From Peptoniphilus faecalis (GTDB lineage: Bacteria > Bacillota > Clostridia > Tissierellales > Peptoniphilaceae): DNA of 64,000 bases. The notes beneath the pieces were generated by a model that was not told the origin of the DNA, ran no database searches, and saw only the letters and a program-made list of their open reading frames with translations. Both the position numbers and the translations under genes were made by a program. How positions within the stretch are numbered: the stretch's first letter is position 1; the number at the start of each line of letters is the position of its first letter. The DNA lies in contig NZ_JABDSR010000004.1 of the NCBI RefSeq assembly GCF_012976305.1, forward strand, positions 1 to 64,000, read 5' to 3'. This document shows positions 26,136-35,445 of the stretch, piece after piece.

Positions 26136-26543
26136 ATGAGAATAACACAAGAGACAGATTATGCCTTTAGAATTGTAAGATATCTGGCTGAAAATGAAGG
26201 AAATGTAATTGGAGCACCTCAAATTGCTGAGAACGAAGGTGTTACTAAAAGATTTACTCTGAGAATTTTGAGAAAATTAAATTTGGCTGGAATTACTGAT
26301 GCAAAAAGAGGTTCTAAGGGTGGCTATTATTTAAAAAAACCAAAAGAAGACATAACATTATACGACATACTTATTGCGATAGATGGACCTATTGTGATTA
26401 ATAGGTGTTTACAAGAAGATAGTTTTTGCAGCAAAAATAAATCTGGTAATGTAGGAAATTGCAAATTTCACGGTACACTTGCAAAGATTCAATCCAATAT
26501 TATTAAAATGTTTGAGAATGAAACAATAGACAATTTTATATAA
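26136..26543 (+). CDS. Rrf2-family transcriptional regulator
   Basis: 135 residues. Winged-helix start MRITQETDYAFRIVRYLA, then GAPQIAENEGVTKRFTLRILRKL and RGSKGGYYLKKP, the Rrf2 wing. Three cysteines in the C-terminal loop (C-x5/6-C then C after about 10) could ligate an iron-sulfur cluster, as in IscR/RsrR-like sensors. TATAAT near 26111 and AGGTGAT precede the start. Its target is not evident; the next gene, ileS, has its own T-box control. Confidence 0.85.
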   Translation: MRITQETDYAFRIVRYLAENEGNVIGAPQIAENEGVTKRFTLRILRKLNLAGITDAKRGSKGGYYLKKPKEDITLYDILIAIDGPIVINRCLQEDSFCSKNKSGNVGNCKFHGTLAKIQSNIIKMFENETIDNFI

Positions 26544-26544
26544 G

Positions 26545-26746
26545 CTTTGATGAGGACGGTAAATCCTAAAAACTAAGAGAGCAGTTGTTTGGTGCGAAAC
26601 TGTGTTTTGAAAATTTATAGATCACCTCGGAGCTCAAAGGTCAAAAACCTTTGCGTATTTGCGTTAAAAATTAAGTGATAGTTACCTATAATTAGGGTGG
26701 TACCGCGGCTAGTTCGTCCCTTCTCGTTTGAGAGGGGACTTTTTTA
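26545..26746 (+). promoter_or_regulatory. T-box riboswitch (tRNA-Ile) upstream of ileS
   Basis: The T-box core AGGGTGGTACCGCGG is exact at 26694-26708. Upstream are stem I elements (GGTGCGAAAC loop) and a specifier region with codon ATC at 26621-26623 followed by ACC and CGGAGC, matching isoleucine. A terminator hairpin (TCCCTTCTCG/GAGAGGGGA with T-run, about 26717-26745) follows. Uncharged tRNA-Ile binding would favour the antiterminator and switch on ileS. Confidence 0.95.
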
Positions 26747-26775
26747 TAAAATTTAGGAAGAATAAGGAGTTTTAG

Positions 26776-29700
26776 ATGAAAAATTTTAAAGAATTATCTA
26801 AGGATAAGGTTAGTGTAAGGGAAGAAGAAATCTCAAAATTTTGGGATGAAATAGATCTTTTACACAAATCTGTGGAATCTAGAAAAGATGGAGAGAATTA
26901 TATTTTTTATGAGGGTCCTCCAACGGCTAATGGCAAGCCAGGCATACATCATGTAATGGCGAGAACTTTAAAGGACTTAACTTGTAGATATCACACAATG
27001 CTAGGATATAAAGTTAAAAGAAAAGCTGGTTGGGATACACATGGTCTTCCAGTTGAAATTGAAGTTGAAAAAAAGCTTGGACTTCATAATAAACAAGATA
27101 TTGAATCCTATGGAGTTGAAAATTTTAATAAAAAATGTAGAGAATCTGTATTTGAATATGAAAAAGAATGGAGAATTCTTACTAGAAGAATGGGTTATCT
27201 AATAGATTTAGATCATCCATATATTACACTTGAAAACAACTATATTGAATCAGTTTGGCATATTTTAGACAAGATGTTTAAAGAAGGACTAATCTATGAA
27301 GGACATAAAATTGTTCCCTATTGCCCAAGATGTGGAACGGGACTTGCGTCCCACGAAGTTGCACAAGGTTATGAAGAAATAAAAACCACTACTGCAACTT
27401 GTAAATTCAAATTAAAGGGCAAGGATAATGAATATTTCTTGGCATGGACAACTACACCATGGACACTTCCATCTAATGTAGCCCTTGCTGTTAATCCAAA
27501 AGTTTTATATATAAAAGTAAAACATTCTGACGGAAATATTTATTATGTGGCAAAACAACTTGCAAAAACAGTTTTTAAAGATGATGAATATGAAGTAATA
27601 GAAGAATACATCGGTAAAGATTTAGAGTTTATAGAATATGAACAACTTCTTGATTTTTTAAAACCAGATAAAAAAGCATTTTATGTAATTTGCGCTGACT
27701 ATGTAACTACTGAAGATGGTACAGGTATTGTTCATATTGCACCTGCTTTTGGTGAAGATGACTATCAAACTGCAAGAAAATATGATCTTCCAATGCTAAA
27801 ACCAGTGGACGAAGAAGGAAAGTTCACTGATACGCCTTGGAAGGGTCAATTTGTAATAGATGCTGATCATGATGTGCTTCATTATCTAATGGATAAGGGA
27901 TTAATGTTCTCAAAGCAAAAAGTAGTTCATAATTATCCACACTGCTGGAGATGTCATACTCCATTAATTTATTATGCACACCCATCTTGGCACATTGAAG
28001 TTACAAAATTTAAGGATAAATTAATTGAAAACAACAAGGGCGTTAATTGGTTTCCAGATTTTGTTGGTGAAAAGAGGTTTGGAAATTGGTTAGAAAATCT
28101 AAATGATTGGGCAATTTCAAGATCAAGATATTGGGGAACACCACTTCCAATTTGGAGATGTGAATGTGGTCATACAGAATCAGTTGGTTCAATTGAAGAT
28201 CTTAGAAATAAAGCTGTTGAAGATGTGCCAGAGGACATAGAACTTCATAGACCCTATGTTGATGACATTCATTTAAAATGTCCAAAATGTGGAAAAGAAA
28301 TGAAAAGAGAACCAGATGTAATCGACGTATGGTTTGACTCAGGAGCAATGCCCTTTGCACAATGGCATTATCCTTTTGAAAATAAAGAAAATTTTGGAGA
28401 TTTATTTCCAGCAGACTTTATATGCGAAGGAATTGACCAAACTAGAGGTTGGTTCTATTCACTAATTACAATTTCAACTTATATGACTGGTAAAAGTCCA
28501 TATAAAAATGTACTTGTAAATGATCTTATCCTTGATAAAGAAGGAAAGAAAATGTCAAAATCAAGAGGAAATACTGTAGCTCCTTTTGAATTATTTGATA
28601 AATACGGTGCTGATGTTGTAAGATGGTATTTACTTTATGTATCTCCACCTTGGGCTCCAACAAAATTTGATGAAGATGGTCTGCGTGAAATTGAATCAAA
28701 ATTCTTTAGATCACTTAGAAACACTTATAACTTCTTCAGTCTTTATGCAAATACAGATAATATCGATCCTAGAGAACACAAAGTAAGCTATGAAGATTTA
28801 GAAGAAATTGATAAATGGTTGCTTTCAAAATATAATAGGCTTGTAAAAACTGTAAGAGAAGACATGGAAGTATTTGAACTTACAAAAGTTGTTAGAGAAA
28901 TTCAAGAATTTGTAATAGAAGATGTTTCAAACTGGTACATTAGAAGAAATAGAAGAAGATTCTGGAAGGTAGACAAAGACAACACTAAACTTGCAGTATA
29001 TAAGACAACTTATGAAGTTTTACTAGGTGTTACAAAACTAATTGCACCAATAGTTCCATTTATATCTGAAGAATTATTTAAGTCACTTACTGATGAAGAG
29101 TCTGTACATTTAGTTGATTACCCAACTTATGATGAAAATATGATTAATGACAAAGTAGAAGAAAAAATGGATTTAGTAAGAGATCTTGTAACATTGGGAA
29201 GAGCATCTAGAGAAAAAGCAAAGATTAAAGTAAGACAACCACTTTCAGAAGTTATTATTGACGGTAAATATAAAGATATTATTGGAGATTTAACTGATTT
29301 AATTAAAGAAGAATTAAATGTTAAAGAGGTAAAATTTGAAGATAATCTTTCAGAATATATGGAATTTGAGCTTAAACCAAACTTTAGAGTTTGTGGAAGC
29401 ATTTTAGGATCAAAAGTAAAAGACTTTGGCAAGTATTTGAGGGAAACTAATGCAAAAGAACTTCTTTCAAAATTAAATGAAGGAAATGTAAATATTGAAA
29501 TCGGTGGCGAAGAAACAGAAATCGAGAGAGATTATGTAGAAGTGAAAATCACTGCAAAAGAAGGCTTTGATGTTGTTATGGAAAACAACCTCTTTGTAAT
29601 CTTAGATACTGAGCTTAACGCCGAACTTCTCAAGGAAGGATATGTAAGAGAATTTATATCAAAAATTCAACAACTTAGAAAGAAAAAGGACTTAGATATT

Positions 29701-29877
29701 CTGGACAATATTAGGATAACTTATAAATCTGACGCAGAAGTAGAGAAGGCAATAACAGCTGAAGAAGAATTTATTAAGACAGAAACTTTGGCAACTGAAA
29801 TAGTGAATTCAGATGTAGATGCAGAAGTTGAAAACTTAAATGGTCACGATATAAAAATAGGAATAAAAAGAATATAA
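26776..29877 (+). CDS. ileS: Isoleucyl-tRNA synthetase, type 2, with swapped GXHH signature
   Basis: 1033 residues, class I synthetase. The N-terminal GPPTANGKPGIHHVMART shows Gly56-Ile-His-His59 in place of the usual HxGH, while KMSKS is normal (592-596). The CP1 editing domain (WTTTPWTLPSN, with the TRG-type WDTHGLPVEIEVE before it) and the cytosine-binding anticodon domain with DWAISRSRYWGTPLP and VIDVWFDSGAMPFAQWHYP are present. The eukaryote-like sequence and tail mark type 2 IleRS, which resists mupirocin; the GXHH swap is known to raise that resistance strongly. Expression is under the T-box just upstream. Confidence 0.96.
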   Translation: MKNFKELSKDKVSVREEEISKFWDEIDLLHKSVESRKDGENYIFYEGPPTANGKPGIHHVMARTLKDLTCRYHTMLGYKVKRKAGWDTHGLPVEIEVEKKLGLHNKQDIESYGVENFNKKCRESVFEYEKEWRILTRRMGYLIDLDHPYITLENNYIESVWHILDKMFKEGLIYEGHKIVPYCPRCGTGLASHEVAQGYEEIKTTTATCKFKLKGKDNEYFLAWTTTPWTLPSNVALAVNPKVLYIKVKHSDGNIYYVAKQLAKTVFKDDEYEVIEEYIGKDLEFIEYEQLLDFLKPDKKAFYVICADYVTTEDGTGIVHIAPAFGEDDYQTARKYDLPMLKPVDEEGKFTDTPWKGQFVIDADHDVLHYLMDKGLMFSKQKVVHNYPHCWRCHTPLIYYAHPSWHIEVTKFKDKLIENNKGVNWFPDFVGEKRFGNWLENLNDWAISRSRYWGTPLPIWRCECGHTESVGSIEDLRNKAVEDVPEDIELHRPYVDDIHLKCPKCGKEMKREPDVIDVWFDSGAMPFAQWHYPFENKENFGDLFPADFICEGIDQTRGWFYSLITISTYMTGKSPYKNVLVNDLILDKEGKKMSKSRGNTVAPFELFDKYGADVVRWYLLYVSPPWAPTKFDEDGLREIESKFFRSLRNTYNFFSLYANTDNIDPREHKVSYEDLEEIDKWLLSKYNRLVKTVREDMEVFELTKVVREIQEFVIEDVSNWYIRRNRRRFWKVDKDNTKLAVYKTTYEVLLGVTKLIAPIVPFISEELFKSLTDEESVHLVDYPTYDENMINDKVEEKMDLVRDLVTLGRASREKAKIKVRQPLSEVIIDGKYKDIIGDLTDLIKEELNVKEVKFEDNLSEYMEFELKPNFRVCGSILGSKVKDFGKYLRETNAKELLSKLNEGNVNIEIGGEETEIERDYVEVKITAKEGFDVVMENNLFVILDTELNAELLKEGYVREFISKIQQLRKKKDLDILDNIRITYKSDAEVEKAITAEEEFIKTETLATEIVNSDVDAEVENLNGHDIKIGIKRI

Positions 29878-29911
29878 ATTTAATTTAAAATTATCTAGTA
29901 AAAATCAAATG

Positions 29912-29959
29912 ACCTCCTCAATTAGGACTTTAAAAGGACTTGAGGAGGTAAATTTTTTA
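29912..29959 (+). terminator. Terminator after ileS
   Basis: Stem ACCTCCTCA (29912-29920) / TGAGGAGGT (941-949 of 29k) with T-run at 29953-29958. Confidence 0.85.
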
Positions 29960-30096
29960 TTAAATCTAAGGAACATCTTTTTACCATATGAAAATTATGT
30001 AAAACTATTGACAAAAGTAAAAGTTTCAAATATTATGATTAAAGAATATGAATTGACTAATCAATTTAATTTATATTACATATTTGGAGGTATAAA

Positions 30097-30375
30097 GTGA
30101 GAAAGGAAATTGATAATTTAGAGAAGACAGCTGAAGTTTTAAAAGTAATGGCACATCCAATTAGGCTTAAAATTATTAAAAATCTAATTGACAATGGTCC
30201 ATGTAATGTTGGATCTTTACAAGAGATATTTAATATTCCTCAACCAACTGTTTCTTCTCATCTTGGAAAATTAAAGAGAGCTGGTGTGTTAAATAGCGAT
30301 AGAAATGGAACTGAAATTTTTTATAAAGTTGACAATAAATTCATAATATCTCTTGCGAAAATAATATTTGATTAA
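30097..30375 (+). CDS. ArsR-family winged-helix regulator
   Basis: 92 residues from a GTG start behind GGAGG. The fold is clear: EVLKVMAHPIRLKIIKNL, PCNVGSLQEIFNIPQPTVSSHLGKLKRAGVLNSDRNGTEIFYKV. Only one cysteine (Cys in GPCNVG) is present, so a metal-thiolate sensor of the usual ELCVCDL type is unlikely. It is followed at once by a small terminator, so it is a single-gene unit; its target is unknown. Confidence 0.88.
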   Translation: MRKEIDNLEKTAEVLKVMAHPIRLKIIKNLIDNGPCNVGSLQEIFNIPQPTVSSHLGKLKRAGVLNSDRNGTEIFYKVDNKFIISLAKIIFD

Positions 30376-30396
30376 TTCCTATAGAGGAATTTTTTT
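30374..30396 (+). terminator. Terminator after the ArsR gene
   Basis: Stem AATTCCT / AGGAATT with a four-base loop and a run of T, overlapping the stop region. Confidence 0.7.
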
Positions 30397-30408
30397 AATG
30401 GAGTTTTT

Positions 30409-33339
30409 ATGAATTTAAATAAAATTCAATTAGAGGCAGTTGAGTCTATTGATAAAGATGTAACATTGATGGCAGGAGCAGGAACGGGGAAAACTAGAGT
30501 ATTGACAAGTAGATTTATAAACATTGTAAAAAAATACAATGACCCCAAAAGTATTTTGGCAATTACTTTTACAAAAAAAGCTGCGGAAGAAATGTTAGCA
30601 AGAATTTCCAAAGAACTTGTAGAAGAAAACATTGAATTTGAAGAAAAAGATTTAAATGTCATGACAATCCATTCCTTTGCTCTTGAAATCGTAACTAATT
30701 ACTCTTATATTCTTGGGATTAATCCAAATTTTAAAGTCTTAGAAGAGGCTAAAAACTTGGAATTATTAGAAGATTCTATAAAATTAGCTTTGAATAGCAA
30801 TACAGATGAAAAATTGAAAAAATATCTAATAGATTTTAATACAAATCCCTTTGAGGAAAGAAAAGTTTTCTTTGACCTTTACTTGGATTTTAATAATAAT
30901 GATTTAGATTTTGCAGATGTTTTAAAAAAGAGCTTAAGTTTTTGTAGTTCAAATAAAAATTTTAGCGAATTAATTTTATTGCTAGACGACTTTAGAAAAG
31001 TAAGTGGCAAAAAGTTTCAATATTTTTACGATAAAAACATTGAAGATATTAAAAATTTAGAAAATTATAATCTCGACATTTTAAACTCAATAGAAGAAAA
31101 TCTTGGATCGGCAAAAAAATATAATGACAAAATTAAAAATATTTTGGATTTAGTAAAGGAATTAAGAAAAAACCTTGAAATAAAGAATAAAGAGTATTAT
31201 GAAATTATCATTGAAATTTTAAGGGAGATTCACGATATTTATTCTAATAAAAAAAGAGAAATAAATTCCCTTGATTATGACGACATCATCTCTTACACTC
31301 ACAAGATTTTAAAAAAGGAAAACTGCAAAAAAGCTTTACAAAAAAGGTATTCTTATATATTAGTTGATGAATATCAAGATACAAATGGAATTCAAAATGA
31401 GATTATAAATACCTTTTCTGCTTCAAATTTATTTATAGTTGGAGATCCAAAGCAGTCTATTTATGCCTTTAGAGGTGCGGATCTTTATAGCTATTTTAGA
31501 TTTTCAGATGATATAAAAAAACGCGGGCTTTCACTTATAATGAATAAAAACTATAGAAGCGATGGAAATATTATAAATTTTATAAATTCTACTTTTGAAA
31601 AGTTAATTGATAATTATGAAGAAATGGAATATGACTTTCAAAGTGACGGCGATGTTTACCTATATGATACTGATGACAATAATGAGATAAGTATTGTTAT
31701 AAGCGACTTATTAAAAAAATTTGAAGCGAAAGAAGTTGCTATTTTATCTAGGAGCAATGCACAGATTGATGAAATAAGTAAAATACTTACTATTAAAGAC
31801 ATACCCTTTAACAAGGGTGAGAGAACTTTAGAGGAAATAGAAGTTTTAAAGGTCATTAAAAATATTTTGTCTACAATTTATAGCCCTGAAGAATTTTTAA
31901 ATACATTATCTCTTTTTAATTCTCCTATTTTAAAATTTAATTTTAAAGATCTAGTCAATATTTTAAATTTAGGAATTGATAATTTTTCAGATTTAATTCA
32001 AATTGAAACTGAAAATAAAAATTTAAATAATTTTATAAAATTTTTAATTTCAATAAAGAAAAAATCTAAGGTTCTTTTTTTTGATGAAATAATTGAAGAA
32101 ATTATGAATTATTTTTATGAATTGGAAACTTTAAGAGAAATAGACTGGGATTATTTATATAAATTTAAAGAGATAGCAAAAGATTTTTCCTCAGAAAACT
32201 CAAATGATTATAGAATTTTTGAAAAGTATATTTTAACTATTAAATTTAAAGATTTGGAAGAGGGAATAAATCTTTTGACAATACACAAATCAAAGGGTTT
32301 AGAATTTGAGGCAGTGGTAATTTCTCACATGGATAAGGGAAGAAAATTAGGGCAAAATAAAAAAATAATCCTAGACAAAGATCTTGGTATTGCCATTAAA
32401 TCTAATTTTTCTGATTCAAGGTATAGAGAAGTAAGCGAAAGATTGAGAGAAATTGATAAAGAAGAAGAAAAAAGAGTTTTATATGTAGCCATGACTAGGG
32501 CAAAAAAGGAACTTTTACTCTTTGGAAATTTTAAAGATTATAAATCAAATTCCTATTTTGATTTTTTGGATAAAGAATTAAAAATCAGGGAATACAAGCT
32601 TTCTAGTGTTTTAAAAGAAGATCCTCCTTCAAAAAAATATTTACCCTTAGATTTAAAAATTAATTTTGAAAATAGAATTAGAGAGTATTATACTGTTACG
32701 GATTTTATAAATTATAAAAGAAGTCCAAGGGATTTTTACAAGAAATATTTTTTAGGAGTAGACGAGTACACAATGGGCTATGGAAAGAATAGAGCATTAG
32801 ATCCAAAAACCTTAGGAAGTATTGTGCATTTATTTGCACAAATTCATTCAAGAAAAGATACAAATAAAAATAATATAGAGGAATTTTTAAAAGAAATTTT
32901 TGATTATTATGAAGAAGAAATAGATGATGATAAATTAAAAATTGCAAGAGAACTTTCTCTAAATTATTTGGCAATGGAAGAAGAAAATATAATTGAGAAA
33001 GAATTATTATTTTATTATGATTTAGAAGGATTTCTAGTAAAGGGCTATATTGATCAAGTTATAAAAATTGGTGAAGAATATTATATTGTTGATTTAAAGA
33101 CTAGTGACATGGATTTAGACTATATTAAATCTTCTTATGAAAATCAATTAATACTTTATTCAGCGATCTATGAAAATTTATACAAAGTTAATGTAAAAGG
33201 TGCATATATTTTTGACCTAAGGGGTAAAAATAAAATAATAATTGAGACTAATGAGGAAAAAAGCAAAATTATAATGAAGGAATTTTTAGATTATATTAAA
33301 TTTTTAAGGTCTCATACTATTTATAAGGATTATTTATAA
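30409..33339 (+). CDS. UvrD/AddA-like helicase fused to a PD-(D/E)XK nuclease
   Basis: 976 residues. Superfamily 1A helicase motifs in order: Walker A MAGAGTGKTRVLTSRF (about residues 20-36), VDEYQDTN, GDPKQSIYAFRGAD, LTIHKSKGLEFEAVVI, VAMTRAKKELLLFG. The C-terminal about 200 residues contain a RecB-type nuclease core (GYIDQVIKIGEEYYIVDLKTSD, then ENQLILYSAIY). It is shorter than classic AddA (about 1200) and no addB is adjacent, so it may be a stand-alone AddA-like enzyme of recombination or repair. Confidence 0.85.
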   Translation: MNLNKIQLEAVESIDKDVTLMAGAGTGKTRVLTSRFINIVKKYNDPKSILAITFTKKAAEEMLARISKELVEENIEFEEKDLNVMTIHSFALEIVTNYSYILGINPNFKVLEEAKNLELLEDSIKLALNSNTDEKLKKYLIDFNTNPFEERKVFFDLYLDFNNNDLDFADVLKKSLSFCSSNKNFSELILLLDDFRKVSGKKFQYFYDKNIEDIKNLENYNLDILNSIEENLGSAKKYNDKIKNILDLVKELRKNLEIKNKEYYEIIIEILREIHDIYSNKKREINSLDYDDIISYTHKILKKENCKKALQKRYSYILVDEYQDTNGIQNEIINTFSASNLFIVGDPKQSIYAFRGADLYSYFRFSDDIKKRGLSLIMNKNYRSDGNIINFINSTFEKLIDNYEEMEYDFQSDGDVYLYDTDDNNEISIVISDLLKKFEAKEVAILSRSNAQIDEISKILTIKDIPFNKGERTLEEIEVLKVIKNILSTIYSPEEFLNTLSLFNSPILKFNFKDLVNILNLGIDNFSDLIQIETENKNLNNFIKFLISIKKKSKVLFFDEIIEEIMNYFYELETLREIDWDYLYKFKEIAKDFSSENSNDYRIFEKYILTIKFKDLEEGINLLTIHKSKGLEFEAVVISHMDKGRKLGQNKKIILDKDLGIAIKSNFSDSRYREVSERLREIDKEEEKRVLYVAMTRAKKELLLFGNFKDYKSNSYFDFLDKELKIREYKLSSVLKEDPPSKKYLPLDLKINFENRIREYYTVTDFINYKRSPRDFYKKYFLGVDEYTMGYGKNRALDPKTLGSIVHLFAQIHSRKDTNKNNIEEFLKEIFDYYEEEIDDDKLKIARELSLNYLAMEEENIIEKELLFYYDLEGFLVKGYIDQVIKIGEEYYIVDLKTSDMDLDYIKSSYENQLILYSAIYENLYKVNVKGAYIFDLRGKNKIIIETNEEKSKIIMKEFLDYIKFLRSHTIYKDYL

Positions 33340-33352
33340 TTAAGGAGGAAAT

Positions 33353-34696
33353 ATGGATTATTCTAAAGAATATCAAGAAAAATTAATTTCAGCAAAAGAT
33401 GCTGCTTCAATGGTAAAAGATAATATGTGGATTGACTATGCATGGAGTGCTAATACTCCTGTTGCCTTTGATAAGGCTCTCGCTGAAAGACTTGATGAAT
33501 TAAATGAAATTTATTTAAGAGGTGGTGTAATTCTTTGGGAACCAGAAGTTTTTAAGAAGGATCCTAAAGGAGAAAAAGTTGTGTGGAATTCTTGGCACGC
33601 AGGTGGACCAGATAGAAATAGGATTAACAAAACACCAGGTGGATTTTATAATCCACTAAGATATTCTGAATTGCCAAGATGGTACAGAGAAAATTGTAAA
33701 GTTGATATTGCAGTAATAGTAACTCCTCCGATGGATAAACATGGAAACTTTAACTTTGGTTTAAGTGCTTCTCATTTAATGGCAGTTATTGAAGTAGCTG
33801 ACAAGGTAATTATAGAAGTAAACGAAAAAATGGTAACTGGACTTGGCGGCTTTGAACATGAAATTAACATCAAGGATGTTGATTATGTTATTGAAGGCGA
33901 AAATCCTGAAATTGCTACTCTTCCAAAGGGAAGTTTTGGTGAAGTGGATAAAAAGGTTGCAGAATTAATTGTAGAAGAAATTCCTAATGGAGCGACTCTT
34001 CAATTAGGAATCGGCGGGATGCCTAACGCAGTAGGATCACTTATTGCTGATTCTGACTTAAAAGATCTAGGAGTTCATACAGAAATGTATGTCGATGGAT
34101 TTGTAGAAATGGCAAAGAGAGGTAAACTTTCTGGCGCAAAGAAAAATATCGATAGATTTAGACAAGTCTATGGATTTGCAGCTGGTTCAAAGGAAATGTA
34201 TGATTACATCGATGGCAATTCAGCCTGTATGGCAGCTCCAACTTCTTACACAAATGATGCAAGAGTAATTGCACAACTTGATAATTTTGTATCAATCAAT
34301 AATGCTGTAAATATTGATTTATTCGGACAAGTAAGTTCAGAATCCTCAGGATTAAAACATATTTCTGGAGCAGGAGGACAACTTGACTTTGTGCTTGGAG
34401 CATATTTATCTAAGGGTGGCAAATCTTTTATTTGTTTATCTTCTAAATTTATGAATAAAAAGACAGGGAAAGAAGAATCAAGAATCGTTCCTAATTTTGA
34501 ACCTTTTTCAGTAATTACAGCTGCAAGACCAAACACTCACTGGATTGTAACTGAATATGGAAAGTATAACTGCAAGGGTCAATCAACTTGGCAAAGAGCA
34601 GAAGGAATAATAAACCTTGCCGCACCTGAATTTAGAGATGATCTAATCAAAGAAGCAGAAAAGATGAATATTTGGAGAAGAACTAATAAGAGATAA
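33353..34696 (+). CDS. Butyryl-CoA:acetate-type CoA-transferase (acetyl-CoA hydrolase/transferase family)
   Basis: 447 residues. Conserved parts include the [16 protein letters not shown] and [19 protein letters not shown] segments, [13 protein letters not shown], the candidate catalytic Glu near residue 330 in GQVSSE, and [16 protein letters not shown]. This subgroup moves CoA from butyryl-CoA or 4-hydroxybutyryl-CoA to acetate, the last step of butyrate formation, and fits the butyrate-forming anaerobe suggested by the rest of the window. The exact acyl substrate cannot be read from sequence. AGGAGG precedes ATG 33353. Confidence 0.88.
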   Translation: MDYSKEYQEKLISAKDAASMVKDNMWIDYAWSANTPVAFDKALAERLDELNEIYLRGGVILWEPEVFKKDPKGEKVVWNSWHAGGPDRNRINKTPGGFYNPLRYSELPRWYRENCKVDIAVIVTPPMDKHGNFNFGLSASHLMAVIEVADKVIIEVNEKMVTGLGGFEHEINIKDVDYVIEGENPEIATLPKGSFGEVDKKVAELIVEEIPNGATLQLGIGGMPNAVGSLIADSDLKDLGVHTEMYVDGFVEMAKRGKLSGAKKNIDRFRQVYGFAAGSKEMYDYIDGNSACMAAPTSYTNDARVIAQLDNFVSINNAVNIDLFGQVSSESSGLKHISGAGGQLDFVLGAYLSKGGKSFICLSSKFMNKKTGKEESRIVPNFEPFSVITAARPNTHWIVTEYGKYNCKGQSTWQRAEGIINLAAPEFRDDLIKEAEKMNIWRRTNKR

Positions 34697-34712
34697 TTTT
34701 TAAAGAATTTCG

Positions 34713-34742
34713 CCCTCTAACTTATATGAGTTAGGGGGTTTT
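34713..34742 (+). terminator. Terminator after the CoA-transferase
   Basis: Stem CCCTCTAACT / AGTTAGGGGG followed by TTTT. Confidence 0.75.
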
Positions 34743-34929
34743 AAATTAAAAAAATTTCACAAAAAAAGTTATTAATTTTCACAATAAAGCCTTATACTTA
34801 TATTAATGCAAATAAAATAAAAAATAATAAAAAATCTTTGCATAAAACAATAATCTATGATATAGTTAAGAATTTTACTTTTTTAAAAATCTCTGTTATA
34901 CTAATAATAGGGATAATGGGGGGTAAAAT

Positions 34930-35412
34930 ATGTTTAATATCGGCGATAAAATTGTATATCCTATGCATGGGGCAGGTGAAATTGTAGCAATAGAAGAGAG
35001 AGAAATTCTAGGTAATGTGCACAATTATTACATAATGAAATTACCAATTAATAATTTAAAAGTTATGGTGCCTGTAAAAAATGCTGAAGAGGTTGGCGTT
35101 AGAAAAATTTCTGATGTACAAACTATGAAAAATGTTTTAGAGACACTTTCTTCAAGAGAAGAAATATCTATGCCAAAGAATTGGAATAGAAGGTATAGAT
35201 TTAATTTAGATAAAATAAAGTCAGGTGATTTAACAGAAATTGCCGATGTAGTAAAATGTCTTGAAAATTTGGACAGACAAAAATCTCTTTCAACAGGAGA
35301 AAGAAAAATATTGACAGAAGCAAGGCAAATCATCATTTCAGAGATGGCTCTTGTTTTTGATAAAAAGGTGGAAGAAATCACAAAACTTATTGATGACGCC
35401 ATATTTGGTTAA
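34930..35412 (+). CDS. CarD-family transcriptional regulator
   Basis: 160 residues. The N-terminal RNA-polymerase-interacting Tudor-like domain starts MFNIGDKIVYPMHGAGEIVAIEEREILG and continues LKVMVPVKNAEEVGVRKI. The C-terminal helical domain (RRYRFNLDKIKSGDLTEIADVVKCL, TGERKILTEARQIIISEMA) binds promoter DNA upstream of the -10. CarD stabilises open complexes, often at rRNA promoters. It is followed after 12 bases by the yacL-type gene, a conserved Firmicutes pairing. Confidence 0.92.
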   Translation: MFNIGDKIVYPMHGAGEIVAIEEREILGNVHNYYIMKLPINNLKVMVPVKNAEEVGVRKISDVQTMKNVLETLSSREEISMPKNWNRRYRFNLDKIKSGDLTEIADVVKCLENLDRQKSLSTGERKILTEARQIIISEMALVFDKKVEEITKLIDDAIFG

Positions 35413-35445
35413 GGAGGGATTTTTATTAGCAAGAACCGAAAGATC

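Noticed and set aside
29909-30100. 63-codon plus-strand frame after ileS
   Set aside because: It lies over the ileS terminator hairpin, has no ribosome site and ends in the ribosome site of the ArsR gene.
30097-30375. ArsR gene considered as an arsenic or cadmium sensor with a resistance operon
   Set aside because: The metal-binding cysteine motif is missing and no efflux gene follows.
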